From Angelakisella sp. (lineage in GTDB: Bacteria > Bacillota > Clostridia > Oscillospirales > Ruminococcaceae), in assembly GCA_020025195.1 (NCBI GenBank), contig JAHHSN010000028.1, positions 1 through 18,841 on the forward strand: a stretch of 18,841 bases of DNA, given 5' to 3'. The notes beneath the pieces are model-generated. The model had not been told where the DNA came from. It saw nothing but the letters and a program-made list of their open reading frames with translations, and did no database searches. The position numbers were made by a program, and so were the translations under genes. Of the stretch, positions 6,960 to 13,472 are shown one piece after another. The first letter of the stretch is position 1; the number at the start of each line of letters is the position of its first letter.

Positions 6960-7428
6960 GGGACGGCCCTCCTTTGGGATAGGTCAGACGCTCCGGCGTC
7001 CAGCCCTCCAGCACCGGGAGCATCCGGCGGACGGCCTCTTTTGCGCCCGGAAGATCCTGCTCCTTGTAGTTTCCGCACTCCTTAAGGGTCGCGCCGGGGA
7101 TCTCTCCCTCGTAGTCCGCAATAAAGCGCAGCGTCTCCTGCGTCAGGTCGATGGCATCCTCATGGCTCATGCCGCTCACAAGGAAATAAAACCCGGTGCG
7201 GCAGCCCATCGGCCCAAAATAGATGATGTGCTCCGCGAAGGGGCTGTTCCTCACATAGGTGGCAAAGAGGTGCTCGATGGTGTGCATGACGGGTGGCTCC
7301 AAAAAGGGCGGCGTATTGGGCTTAATAAAGCGGATATCATAGGTGGTGACGCCGGCGTCCACCCGGGAAAGATACATTCCCGGAAAAAGGCAGGTGTGAT
7401 CCACCGCAAAGCTTGCAATCTGTTTCAT
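6949..7428 (-). CDS. luxS: S-ribosylhomocysteine lyase (AI-2 synthase)
   Basis: This 159-residue metalloenzyme splits S-ribosylhomocysteine into homocysteine and DPD, the precursor of the autoinducer AI-2. It is the second step of S-adenosylhomocysteine detoxification. The metal-binding HTIEH motif gives His49 and His53 with catalytic Glu52. Catalytic Cys76 sits in GPMGCRTGF, and the third metal ligand is Cys118 in ECGNY. All essential residues and the full length are present. The frame is open upstream, but the ATG at 7428 follows AAAGGA with good spacing and gives the standard N-terminus. A promoter lies 38 bp upstream, too close for a SAM or SAH riboswitch. It is first in an operon with galM and a membrane protein, an arrangement without an obvious metabolic link. 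The nucleosidase gene (pfs/mtnN) is not nearby. Confidence 0.97.
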   Translation of the reverse strand: MKQIASFAVDHTCLFPGMYLSRVDAGVTTYDIRFIKPNTPPFLEPPVMHTIEHLFATYVRNSPFAEHIIYFGPMGCRTGFYFLVSGMSHEDAIDLTQETLRFIADYEGEIPGATLKECGNYKEQDLPGAKEAVRRMLPVLEGWTPERLTYPKGGPSHGV

Positions 7429-7465
7429 GGAAATCGGTCCTTTCGTGTCGTAACGTTCTTTCCCT

Positions 7466-7494
7466 ATCTTACCCGAATCCCCTCCCAAAATCAA
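7466..7494 (-). promoter_or_regulatory. promoter of the luxS-galM operon
   Basis: On the minus strand TTGATT (7494-7489) and TAAGAT (7471-7466) are 17 bp apart. Transcription should start near 7459, giving a leader of about 30 nt. Confidence 0.7.
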
Positions 7495-7604
7495 GGCGGG
7501 GACGGCCGCAAAAGCGGCAAGGCTTTCCGTTCCCCGTGCCCTCCCCGGACGCGGGCAGCGGGCCTTTCCGGAAGCGACGCGCCCTTCCGCCCGCTCCCCT
7601 CCTC

Positions 7605-7675
7605 AGAAAAGCCCCGCGGATTCCCCCTTTTTTCGTATAATTCTATCCAATATTACAATTTGTATCATCCGTTGT
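7605..7675. repeat. diverged relative of the 226-bp repeat tail
   Basis: The order TTCCCCCTTTTTTCGTATAA (7621-7640), then CCAATATTAC, then ATTTGTAT follows the AT-rich end of the tandem units (TTCCCC..TTTTCGTATTATA, then TTAATATTAC, then ATCCGTAC) in the same orientation. Copy 3 shares ATTTGTAT with it. The terminator hairpin of the unit is not present here. Confidence 0.45.
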
Positions 7676-7693
7676 GGGTTTTTCCCCGTAAGT

Positions 7694-7722
7694 CAAAGCC
7701 CTCGGCTAAGCCGGGGGCTTTG
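7694..7722. repeat. strong 14-bp hairpin, possible mobile-element end or terminator
   Basis: CAAAGCCCTCGGCT and AGCCGGGGGCTTTG form a 14-bp stem with a single G-U pair and essentially no loop. Hairpins of this AAAGCCC..GGGCTTT type occur at the ends of IS200/IS605 elements in Firmicutes (established only for the type, not checked here). No transposase gene is present. It could also act as a terminator. Confidence 0.4.
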
Positions 7723-7938
7723 TACCGGCAGACGTCTCAAGACGCACCGAGGGATTCCCCCTTCTGCATCACTTGTCCCCCTCCCGTAAAGGCCGCTCGC
7801 ATTCTGGGATATGCTTATTATAGAAGATGGTAACGGTTATTTATGTCTCGCTCCGCTCAAGCCTTGAAGCTAAGTCTTCGTTCCTCTCCCCGGCAGAGCC
7901 GTGCCGGTCATGGTCTGCTGAAACCGAATGGGGGATAG

Positions 7939-7969
7939 AAAAAGGGCGCCCCGTGAAGAGCGCCCTTTT
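7939..7969. terminator. intrinsic terminator after the CodA-like gene
   Basis: GGGCGC (7944-7949) pairs with GCGCCC (7960-7965). There are five A on one side and four T on the other. On the minus strand it ends the deaminase transcript 20 bp after the stop. Confidence 0.8.
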
Positions 7970-7988
7970 CCTAGAGAGAAAACAATAA

Positions 7989-9230
7989 TTAGAAGATATC
8001 AAGGTGAGAGGTGACCTCGGTCTTGGCAAGGACTTTGCCTTTCCGGATAACGGTACGGGTCTCGGGGCAGAGACGGATGGCGTCCTGCGCGGACTGGCAG
8101 CCGAGGATGACGAGGTTCGCGTCGCAGCCCTTCGCAAGGCCGTAGTTCTCGAGCTTCAGGATCTTCGCCGCGTCAGTGGTGATCATGTCGAAGGTCTTTT
8201 CGATCTCATGAGGCAGGGAGAGCTGTGCCGCGTGGCCGGTAATGAGTGCCACCTGGAGCATATCGCCGGAGCCATAGGGATAGAAGGTATCGTTGACACA
8301 GTCCTGGCCGAAGCTCATGTTGACGCCGGCCGCCAGCAGTTCCTTGACGCGGGTGATGCCGCGGCGGATGGGCTGGTGGTCGTTCCGGCCCTGAAGCATC
8401 AGGTTGGTGACGGGGTTGGTGATGACGTTCATCTGCGCACGCGCCACTTTCTCGATGACGTAAGCCGCATAATGATCGTCATAAGCGGCGAGGGCGCAGG
8501 TATGACCGGCGGTCACACGGCCCTCATAGTGACGGGCAATGGCTTCATCCGCTACCATTTCCAGCGTGCGGTGGAAGGGATCGTCGCTCTCATCGACGTG
8601 CATATCGATGTCGGCGTCATATTTTTCAGCGAGGTCATAGCAGAATTTCACATGGGCAAGGCTGTCCTCGGGACAGTTCTCATTGGCAGGCATACCACCT
8701 ACAATATCGCAGCCCATCTTCATGGCTTCTTCCATCAGCTTATCCGCGCCGGGGTCCTTCATAATACCCTCCTGCGGGAACGCAATGGTCTGGATATCCA
8801 CGATGCCCTTGTATTTATCCTTGAGGGCCATCACGCCTTCCAGCGCCTTGAGACCGGTGATGGTATCGATGTCGATGTGGGTACGGATATTCAGGATACC
8901 GTTTTTAATTTCCTTTTCCACTACATCACTGCCGCGCGCCAGCACATCTTCATTGGTGTAGTTGCGCTTTTTGTCCCAGAGGATCTCGATGGCCTCAGTA
9001 AGGGTTCCGGTCTGGTTCTTACGAACCACATCCAGTACGTTAACCTTGTCAAGATGGATATGGGGATCGATAAGGGACGGAGTGGTAAGGTTGCCCTTCG
9101 CGTCAATGACCGTTTCCGCCTCAGCGGTGAGTCCGGCGCCGATCTCCGCGATCTTTCCGCCGTCAATGAGAATATTGACCAGTTCTTCGCTCCCACGGAG
9201 CTTAGCATTCTTGATGAGCATTTGCAGCAT
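7989..9230 (-). CDS. codA: CodA-family cytosine deaminase with altered specificity residue
   Basis: This 413-residue amidohydrolase closely follows E. coli CodA, which deaminates cytosine to uracil in pyrimidine salvage. Metal ligands and catalytic residues are visible: PHIHLD (His57, His59), Gln153 in FPQEG, HVDESDD (His211, Glu214), TAGHT (His243) and Asp310. In FGQDCVNDTFYPYG (307-320) the catalytic Asp310 aligns with CodA Asp313. The next residue is Cys311 in place of CodA Asp314, and Gln309 replaces His312. CodA homologues without Asp314 are known to accept 5-methylcytosine. The chosen ATG at 9230 has GGAGG 9 nt upstream. A second Met three codons on is less well placed. The gene has its own promoter, structured leader and terminator, and stands beside a purine permease rather than a cytosine permease. 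Family certain, exact substrate not. Confidence 0.92.
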   Translation of the reverse strand: MLQMLIKNAKLRGSEELVNILIDGGKIAEIGAGLTAEAETVIDAKGNLTTPSLIDPHIHLDKVNVLDVVRKNQTGTLTEAIEILWDKKRNYTNEDVLARGSDVVEKEIKNGILNIRTHIDIDTITGLKALEGVMALKDKYKGIVDIQTIAFPQEGIMKDPGADKLMEEAMKMGCDIVGGMPANENCPEDSLAHVKFCYDLAEKYDADIDMHVDESDDPFHRTLEMVADEAIARHYEGRVTAGHTCALAAYDDHYAAYVIEKVARAQMNVITNPVTNLMLQGRNDHQPIRRGITRVKELLAAGVNMSFGQDCVNDTFYPYGSGDMLQVALITGHAAQLSLPHEIEKTFDMITTDAAKILKLENYGLAKGCDANLVILGCQSAQDAIRLCPETRTVIRKGKVLAKTEVTSHLDIF

Positions 9231-9289
9231 GTTCCTGTTCCTCCAAATAAATAGAATATTCGGCAGGGCCACTGAGAAAAATCCGTTTG

Positions 9290-9324
9290 AAAAAGCCCTG
9301 CTCTTACCTTGGTAAGAGCAGGGC
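9290..9324 (-). terminator. intrinsic terminator within the codA leader (attenuator)
   Basis: GCCCTGCTCTTACC and GGTAAGAGCAGGGC form a perfect 14-bp stem followed on the minus strand by UUUUU. It lies between the promoter and the start codon of the gene, so it must be regulated or leaky. Confidence 0.88.
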
Positions 9325-9388
9325 TGCCACTACAAAAGCATGTAAGGAAGGCGTCCATAGTCTGCCAATATCCGGTACGCCTCTTTAG
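9325..9388 (-). promoter_or_regulatory. structured 5' leader of codA, candidate riboswitch of unknown class
   Basis: Starting within a few nt of the predicted transcription start, AGGCGU (9382-9377) pairs with ACGCCU (9354-9349), enclosing 22 nt with CCGGAUAUUGGCAGACUAUGG. A small hairpin UACA/UGUA follows, then the terminator. The arrangement of aptamer-like hairpin, terminator and then coding region is that of a transcription-attenuating riboswitch. It does not match the purine, PreQ1, THF, TPP, SAM or guanidine classes as I know them. A protein-binding attenuator is also possible. Confidence 0.5.
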
Positions 9389-9394
9389 GATTTG

Positions 9395-9422
9395 ATTATA
9401 TTTTATCACACATTTTAAAGAA
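9395..9422 (-). promoter_or_regulatory. promoter of the codA transcript
   Basis: A consensus -10 TATAAT (9400-9395) is preceded 16 bp upstream by a poor -35, TTCTTT, in an AT-rich stretch. A second TATAAT (9474-9469) lies further upstream and could be an additional promoter. Confidence 0.6.
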
Positions 9423-9531
9423 TAACAAGGGGGAAAGGTCCTAAAAAGCAGCATCCTTTTTTTGTAGGATTATACCAAACTTTTTCCCAAAACGGAAAAA
9501 CCGAACCACTTATAATTCGGGAAAAGGAACC

Positions 9532-9567
9532 AAAAAGAGAGCACCGATCCACAGGACCGGCGCTCTC
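9532..9567 (-). terminator. intrinsic terminator of the NCS2 permease gene
   Basis: A 13-14-bp stem, GAGAGCGCCGGTCC with GGATCGGTGCTCTC (wobble pairs included), is followed by UUUUU on the minus strand, about 35 bp after the stop. It separates the permease transcript from codA. Confidence 0.88.
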
Positions 9568-9601
9568 GCTTTTTTGTTTCTATTGTCGGTTCCCAGCGCT
9601 A

Positions 9602-10939
9602 TCAGGCAACAGCGGTGGTAGCCAGCAGGATGTAGGAAAGGATGAAAAGAACGGAAAGGATGTAGACCAGAACCGGAACTTCCTTTGCCTTGCCGCGGGC
9701 CAGCTTGATGATGGTGTAAGAGATGAGACCGAAGCCGATACCATCGGAGATGGAATAGGCAAAGGGCATCATTGCAATGGTAAGGAAGCAGGGCAGCGCA
9801 GTCTCAAAGTCGAACCAGTCGATCTTGGTCACGCTCTTGATCATGAGAGCACCAACGATGATGAGCGCGGGAGCGGTAGCCGCAGAGGGAACGATACCCG
9901 CAACAGGAGCCAGCAGAACAGCGATGAGGAACAGGATACCGGTGGTAAGAGAGGTAAGACCGGTACGGCCGCCCTCCTCAATGCCGGTGGAAGACTCTAC
10001 AAAGGTGGTAACGGTGGAGGTACCGAGGAGAGCGCCGCAGCAGGTAGCAACAGCATCAGCGATGAGCGCACGGTCACCGCCGGGGAGCTCACCATTCTCA
10101 TCCAGCATACCGGCGTTGCCGGCGGTGCCAAGCAGAGTACCAACGGTGTCGAAGCAGTCGCAGATAGCAAAGGTGATAACCGCGGTGAGGAAGGCAACGA
10201 TGCCGCCCGCACCGATCGCACCGGAGAAGTCGAGCTTAAAGGCAACCTCGCTGAGGGCAGTACCGATACCGGACATGGTCACAGTTTCAGGAATATGGGT
10301 CACACCCATGGGGATACCAATGAGGGTGACAGCAATGATACCAATGAGCATAGCACCCTTGACCTTATAGGCCATGAGGATGGCGATCAGAATGAGACCG
10401 ATGAGAGCGAGCAGCGCGGAACCCTTGGTAACGGAACCAAGGTCGGTGTAAGCGCCGGCTTCACCCTGGCCAAAGGCGGTAACAATGTTAACATTGAACA
10501 TACCAATCAGGGCGATAAAGAGACCGATACCGGCGGAAATCGCCGCTTTAAGAGAAGCAGGGATGGAAGAGATGATCTTCTTGCGGAGAGGGGTGACGGT
10601 CACAACGAGGAACAGAACGCCGGAGATAAAGACGATGGCGAGGGCCTGCTCCCAGGTGTAGCCCATACCGAAGCATACGGTAAAGGTGAAGAAGGTGTTA
10701 AGACCCATGCCGGGCGCCTGGCAGAAAGGAACGTTCGCGAGGAACGCGGTGAGCAGGCAGCCGACGGCGGCAGAAATACAGGTGGCGACCATAACGCCGG
10801 TCTTGTTCATACCGGTCATGTAGAGAAAGTTTGCGTTGACGAAAATAATATACGCCATCGCAAAGAAGGTGGTAATACCCGCCACGATTTCGGTTTTCAC
10901 CGTCGTGTTATGGGCTTTGAGCTTAAAGATCTTTTCCAT
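9602..10939 (-). CDS. NCS2 family purine permease (AzgA/PbuG type)
   Basis: This 445-residue membrane protein has about 13-14 helices and belongs to the adenine/guanine/hypoxanthine branch of the NCS2 nucleobase transporters. It imports purine bases by proton symport. Diagnostic segments are CQAPGMGLNTFFTFTV (73-88) in TM3 and the conserved TTFVESSTGIEEGGRTGLTSL region. The length is normal. The upstream TTG would add seven residues, but the ATG at 10939 has GGAG 9 nt before it and fits the family N-terminus. The leader contains a guanine-class riboswitch and a terminator, so expression should fall when guanine or hypoxanthine is plentiful, which supports a purine substrate. Its own terminator separates it from codA, which is transcribed in the same direction. 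Confidence 0.93.
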   Translation of the reverse strand: MEKIFKLKAHNTTVKTEIVAGITTFFAMAYIIFVNANFLYMTGMNKTGVMVATCISAAVGCLLTAFLANVPFCQAPGMGLNTFFTFTVCFGMGYTWEQALAIVFISGVLFLVVTVTPLRKKIISSIPASLKAAISAGIGLFIALIGMFNVNIVTAFGQGEAGAYTDLGSVTKGSALLALIGLILIAILMAYKVKGAMLIGIIAVTLIGIPMGVTHIPETVTMSGIGTALSEVAFKLDFSGAIGAGGIVAFLTAVITFAICDCFDTVGTLLGTAGNAGMLDENGELPGGDRALIADAVATCCGALLGTSTVTTFVESSTGIEEGGRTGLTSLTTGILFLIAVLLAPVAGIVPSAATAPALIIVGALMIKSVTKIDWFDFETALPCFLTIAMMPFAYSISDGIGFGLISYTIIKLARGKAKEVPVLVYILSVLFILSYILLATTAVA

Positions 10940-10987
10940 TAATTCTTGCTCCTTTTCCAAAACAGGTTAAATTATTGTTCTGTAAAC

Positions 10988-11024
10988 AAAAACAGCAGAA
11001 CAACCCATCATGAGTGTCCTGCCG
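10988..11024 (-). terminator. riboswitch-controlled terminator of the permease leader
   Basis: CGGCAGGACACTC pairs with GGGTTGTTCTGCTG (one mismatch, several G-U pairs) and is followed by UUUUUG on the minus strand. The segment GACACUC (11018-11012) in its 5' arm can pair instead with GGGUGUC (11087-11081) from the riboswitch P1 helix, giving a clear antiterminator alternative. Confidence 0.82.
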
Positions 11025-11080
11025 TCCCTCTTGGAAAAGCTCAGCACCGCCCTTCCCTTTTGTGGGGAACAGCGGTTCCT

Positions 11081-11153
11081 GACACCCATAGTACCGGCAT
11101 TTACGGTGCCGATGTAGAAACGCCCGAACCATATTTCCGAGCTTATATGAGTT
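11081..11153 (-). promoter_or_regulatory. purine (guanine-class) riboswitch aptamer
   Basis: On the minus strand the hallmarks appear in order: P1 5' strand ACUCA, J1/2 UAUAA, loop 2 AAUAUGG, J2/3 GUUUCUAC, loop 3 CACCGUAAAUG, J3/1 ACUAU and P1 3' strand UGGGU. The discriminating base (position 74 in xpt numbering) is C, which means guanine/hypoxanthine rather than adenine recognition. Ligand binding should lock P1, free the terminator's 5' arm, and switch the permease off. Confidence 0.95.
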
Positions 11154-11290
11154 TCTTCATATTTTGTTTACAAATAGAGTTTACCACCGTTGGAAGACTC
11201 TTGCAAGTGTCAAGGCCTTCCCTCCCCTATTTTCGGTGTTATGTCCCAAGGAACCACCATATTTTTCTTTTTGTTGTGCAATCTGCTCCC

Positions 11291-11330
11291 AAAAAGATAC
11301 AGCAGTCCCCTTTTTTCGGGAACTGCTGCT
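11291..11330 (-). terminator. intrinsic terminator of the CPBP protease gene
   Basis: CAGCAGT (11300-11306) pairs with ACTGCTG (11322-11328), extended by CCC/GGG, and is followed on the minus strand by ATCTTTTT. It lies 10 bp past the gene's stop. The 130 bp between here and the riboswitch hold only a weak promoter-like TATGAA. Confidence 0.82.
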
Positions 11331-11339
11331 TTGGGAATT

Positions 11340-12302
11340 TTACAGGAGACTCACCAGAATGAGGATGCCGGACACCACAAAGAAGGCGATGACGCCGCCG
11401 CTCTTAAAGAAGAGCTCCCGCTTTTCTCTCTCGGGAAGCGGAAGTGGGCCTTTGCGAAGGTGAATCATCTTCCGGTGCTTCCAGAAGACGACGACGCCCC
11501 CGATGACCACTGCAAGGATGACAAACCCAAAGAGCGCCGAAACCACAACGCTTTCCGTCTCCATAACAAGCAGGGACAGCACCGAACCGACAAAGTTGAG
11601 AATGGCGTGAAGCAGGATGCTCCAGAGCAGGCTGCCGGTCCGGATGGCAACATAGGCAAAAATCGCACCGATGGCAAAGGCATAGGGCAGCTGGCTGAGA
11701 TTCGCGTGGAACAGCCCGAACAGGAGGGCAGTCGCCAGAATGGTCAGCGGCTCTCCATAGGGGAGGAGCCGGCGCAGCAGCACCCCGCGGAACACAAATT
11801 CCTCCGCGATCGGGGCAATAATGACTACGAACAGCAGGGTGATCCAGGGATTCGAGCCGAGGATAACATTTTCCAGCGGGTTCGCAACGGCCTCTCCCCG
11901 GATGAGACCGATCACATTGGTGATGACAAGACCGATGAGATTGCTGCAATAGAGCGCCGCATAGCTCACCAGCACAAGGGCCCCGAACTGCTTGGGGGAA
12001 ACCCGTTTTTTCTTGGGCGCCTCCCCCGCGGGGACACCCCGCAGCAGCAGCAGTAGGACCGGCAGCCCTACAAGGTAGGTGGAAGCATCCGAAACGACCC
12101 AGACGAACCATTCGCTCCCCAGAAAATTCTGCATCGGGCCGCTGCCCGCCGCGGCCGCCGCCCGGACACCCAGCGCCAGGAGGGTGGCGATCCCCTGCGA
12201 GATTAGTAAAAACGCCGCAAACGCCCAGCCGATGCATGAAAAATCCTCACGCGCCGCTTTTTTATCAAAATGCCGCGCGGCCGGATGATAGAATTCCTCC
12301 AT
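11340..12302 (-). CDS. CPBP family intramembrane metalloprotease
   Basis: This 320-residue protein has about eight membrane segments and a C-terminal CPBP (Abi/CAAX-protease) domain. Motif 1 is EEFVFR (Glu167-Glu168, Arg172), motif 2 is FGLFHA (His199), and the last is HAILNF (His232, Asn236). These residues form the active site of the Rce1-like glutamate-dependent intramembrane proteases. In bacteria, members process membrane or secreted peptides, confer bacteriocin self-immunity, or have unknown clients. No bacteriocin or peptide gene is visible next to it. An N-terminal cytoplasmic stretch of about 20 residues and a Lys/Arg-rich loop after residue 96 are ordinary. An AAAGGAGC ribosome-binding site and a consensus promoter precede the ATG at 12302. 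It is a single-gene unit. Confidence 0.9.
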   Translation of the reverse strand: MEEFYHPAARHFDKKAAREDFSCIGWAFAAFLLISQGIATLLALGVRAAAAAGSGPMQNFLGSEWFVWVVSDASTYLVGLPVLLLLLRGVPAGEAPKKKRVSPKQFGALVLVSYAALYCSNLIGLVITNVIGLIRGEAVANPLENVILGSNPWITLLFVVIIAPIAEEFVFRGVLLRRLLPYGEPLTILATALLFGLFHANLSQLPYAFAIGAIFAYVAIRTGSLLWSILLHAILNFVGSVLSLLVMETESVVVSALFGFVILAVVIGGVVVFWKHRKMIHLRKGPLPLPEREKRELFFKSGGVIAFFVVSGILILVSLL

Positions 12303-12318
12303 AAGGCAGCTCCTTTCT

Positions 12319-12332
12319 CTCCTTGCAAGGAG
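12319..12332 (-). promoter_or_regulatory. palindrome carrying an anti-Shine-Dalgarno sequence in the CPBP leader
   Basis: A perfect 14-bp palindrome CTCCTTGCAAGGAG lies just before the ribosome-binding site. Its CUCCUU arm could pair either with the neighbouring AAGGAG or with the true AAAGGAG. It could be a leader hairpin affecting translation or an operator for a dimeric repressor. Confidence 0.4.
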
Positions 12333-12345
12333 AATTTTTTAAGCT

Positions 12346-12374
12346 ATTTTAACCGTTTTGGGGCCGTTCGTCAA
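12346..12374 (-). promoter_or_regulatory. promoter of the CPBP gene
   Basis: TTGACG (12374-12369) and TAAAAT (12351-12346) on the minus strand are 17 bp apart, about 44 bp before the start codon. Confidence 0.78.
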
Positions 12375-12396
12375 TCCGTCGTCCCCTTTTTCTTAT

Positions 12397-12434
12397 AAAA
12401 AAGAGCCGCGGAGCCAAAAGCAGGACCCCGCGGC
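12397..12434. terminator. terminator of the GGGtGRT operon
   Basis: GCCGCGG (12405-12411) and CCGCGGC (12428-12434) form a 7-bp perfect stem extended by GAG/CCC-type pairs. Minus-strand transcripts meet UCUUUUUU after it. It lies 16 bp past the stop. Confidence 0.85.
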
Positions 12435-12450
12435 ATTTTTATGCTGAACC

Positions 12451-13452
12451 TTATTGATTGAGTGCCTGATGCACCGCGACCGCGCAGGCAACCGTCGCGC
12501 CGACCATGGGGTTGTTGCCCATGCCGATGAGGCCCATCATCTCCACGTGAGCGGGGACGGAGGAAGAACCGGCGAACTGAGCGTCACCATGCATTCTGCC
12601 CATCGAGTCGGTGAGGCCATAGGAAGCGGGGCCTGCACCCATGTTGTCGGGGTGGAGGGTACGACCCGTGCCGCCACCGGAGGCAACAGAGAAATAACGG
12701 ACGTTATTCTCATAGCACCACTTTTTGTAGGTGCCGGCCACCAAGTGCTGGAAGCGGGTGGGGTTGGTGGAGTTACCGGTGATGGAGACATCGACCTTCT
12801 CCAGCTTCATTACGGCAACACCTTCCTGAACGTCGTTGCAGCCGTAGCACTTAACGAGGGCACGCTCTCCATCCGAGAAGGGAACCTCACGCACCACCTT
12901 GATCTCGCCGGTGGAGAAATCATAGTCGGTTTCCACATAGGTGAAGCCGTTGATGCGGGAGATGATATAAGCAGCATCCTTGCCGAGACCGTTGAGGATG
13001 ATGCGAAGCGGCTCCTTACGGGCCTTGTTCGCGTTTCTTGCGATGCCGATGGCGCCTTCCGCCGCCGCAAAGGACTCATGTCCCGCGAGGAAGCAGAAGC
13101 ACTTGGTCTCATCCCGGAGCAGCATGGCGCCGAGATTGCCGTGGCCGAGACCGACCGCACGCTGCTCAGCAACCGAGCCGGGGATGCAGAACGCCTGAAG
13201 ACCGACGCCGATCTCCTCGGCAGCGGAAGCCGCGTCCTTGACGCCCTTTTTGAGGGCAAGGGCCACGCCGAGGGTATACGCCCAGACCGCATTCTCAAAC
13301 GCGATGGGCTGTACCCCCTTGACGATCTCATCTACATGGATCCCGTGCTTCTCCGCGAGGTCACGGGCATCCTCCAAGCTCTTAAAACCATTTTCCTTAA
13401 GGCAAGCCTCGATGCGGGGCATCCGTCTTTCCTGTCCTTCAAACTTTGCCAT
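12451..13452 (-). CDS. GGGtGRT protein
   Basis: This 333-residue soluble protein carries the signature ASGGGTGRTLHPDN (257-270), from which the family takes its name. The biochemical function is not established to my knowledge. It has no signal peptide or membrane segment. It is rich in potential ligands: Cys89, Cys118 and Cys120, a CYGC pair (202, 205), Cys246 and Cys323. The glycine-rich run GGGTGRT could bind a phosphate, but it is not a standard Walker A. The C-terminus is again rich in Gly and Met (GLIGMGNNPMVGATVACAVA). It follows the NifU-like gene by 20 bp and shares its promoter, the family's usual partnership in Clostridia. A role in Fe-S or selenium/sulfur chemistry is an inference from that. 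The ATG at 13452 has AAGGAGG 10 nt upstream. Confidence 0.88.
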   Translation of the reverse strand: MAKFEGQERRMPRIEACLKENGFKSLEDARDLAEKHGIHVDEIVKGVQPIAFENAVWAYTLGVALALKKGVKDAASAAEEIGVGLQAFCIPGSVAEQRAVGLGHGNLGAMLLRDETKCFCFLAGHESFAAAEGAIGIARNANKARKEPLRIILNGLGKDAAYIISRINGFTYVETDYDFSTGEIKVVREVPFSDGERALVKCYGCNDVQEGVAVMKLEKVDVSITGNSTNPTRFQHLVAGTYKKWCYENNVRYFSVASGGGTGRTLHPDNMGAGPASYGLTDSMGRMHGDAQFAGSSSVPAHVEMMGLIGMGNNPMVGATVACAVAVHQALNQ

Positions 13453-13472
13453 AGAACCGTTTCCTCCTTCTC

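Larger units (their letters stand above)
7495..7988. other. non-coding intergenic stretch with repeat-like elements
   Basis: About 490 bp upstream of luxS and downstream of the codA-like gene hold no credible gene. It contains a GC-rich part with several small hairpins (for example GCCGC/GCGGC near 7504-7517), a diverged copy of the tandem-repeat tail (7605-7675), a long perfect hairpin (7694-7722), an inverted CCGGCA/TGCCGG pair near 7890-7915, and the codA terminator. The mix looks like accumulated repeats or the remains of a small mobile element. Confidence 0.5.

Noticed and set aside
7429..7465. SAM or SAH riboswitch before luxS
   Set aside because: The promoter leaves a leader of about 30 nt, too short for any such aptamer.
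8004..9254. A 416-codon plus-strand frame opposite the CodA-like gene
   Set aside because: No ribosome-binding site or family, and the minus strand carries an intact deaminase with all catalytic residues.
9325..9388. Purine riboswitch in the codA leader, suggested by GACUAUGG near ACGCC
   Set aside because: Only 22 nt lie between the stem strands, too few for P2 and P3, and the UAUAA and loop-loop sequences are missing.
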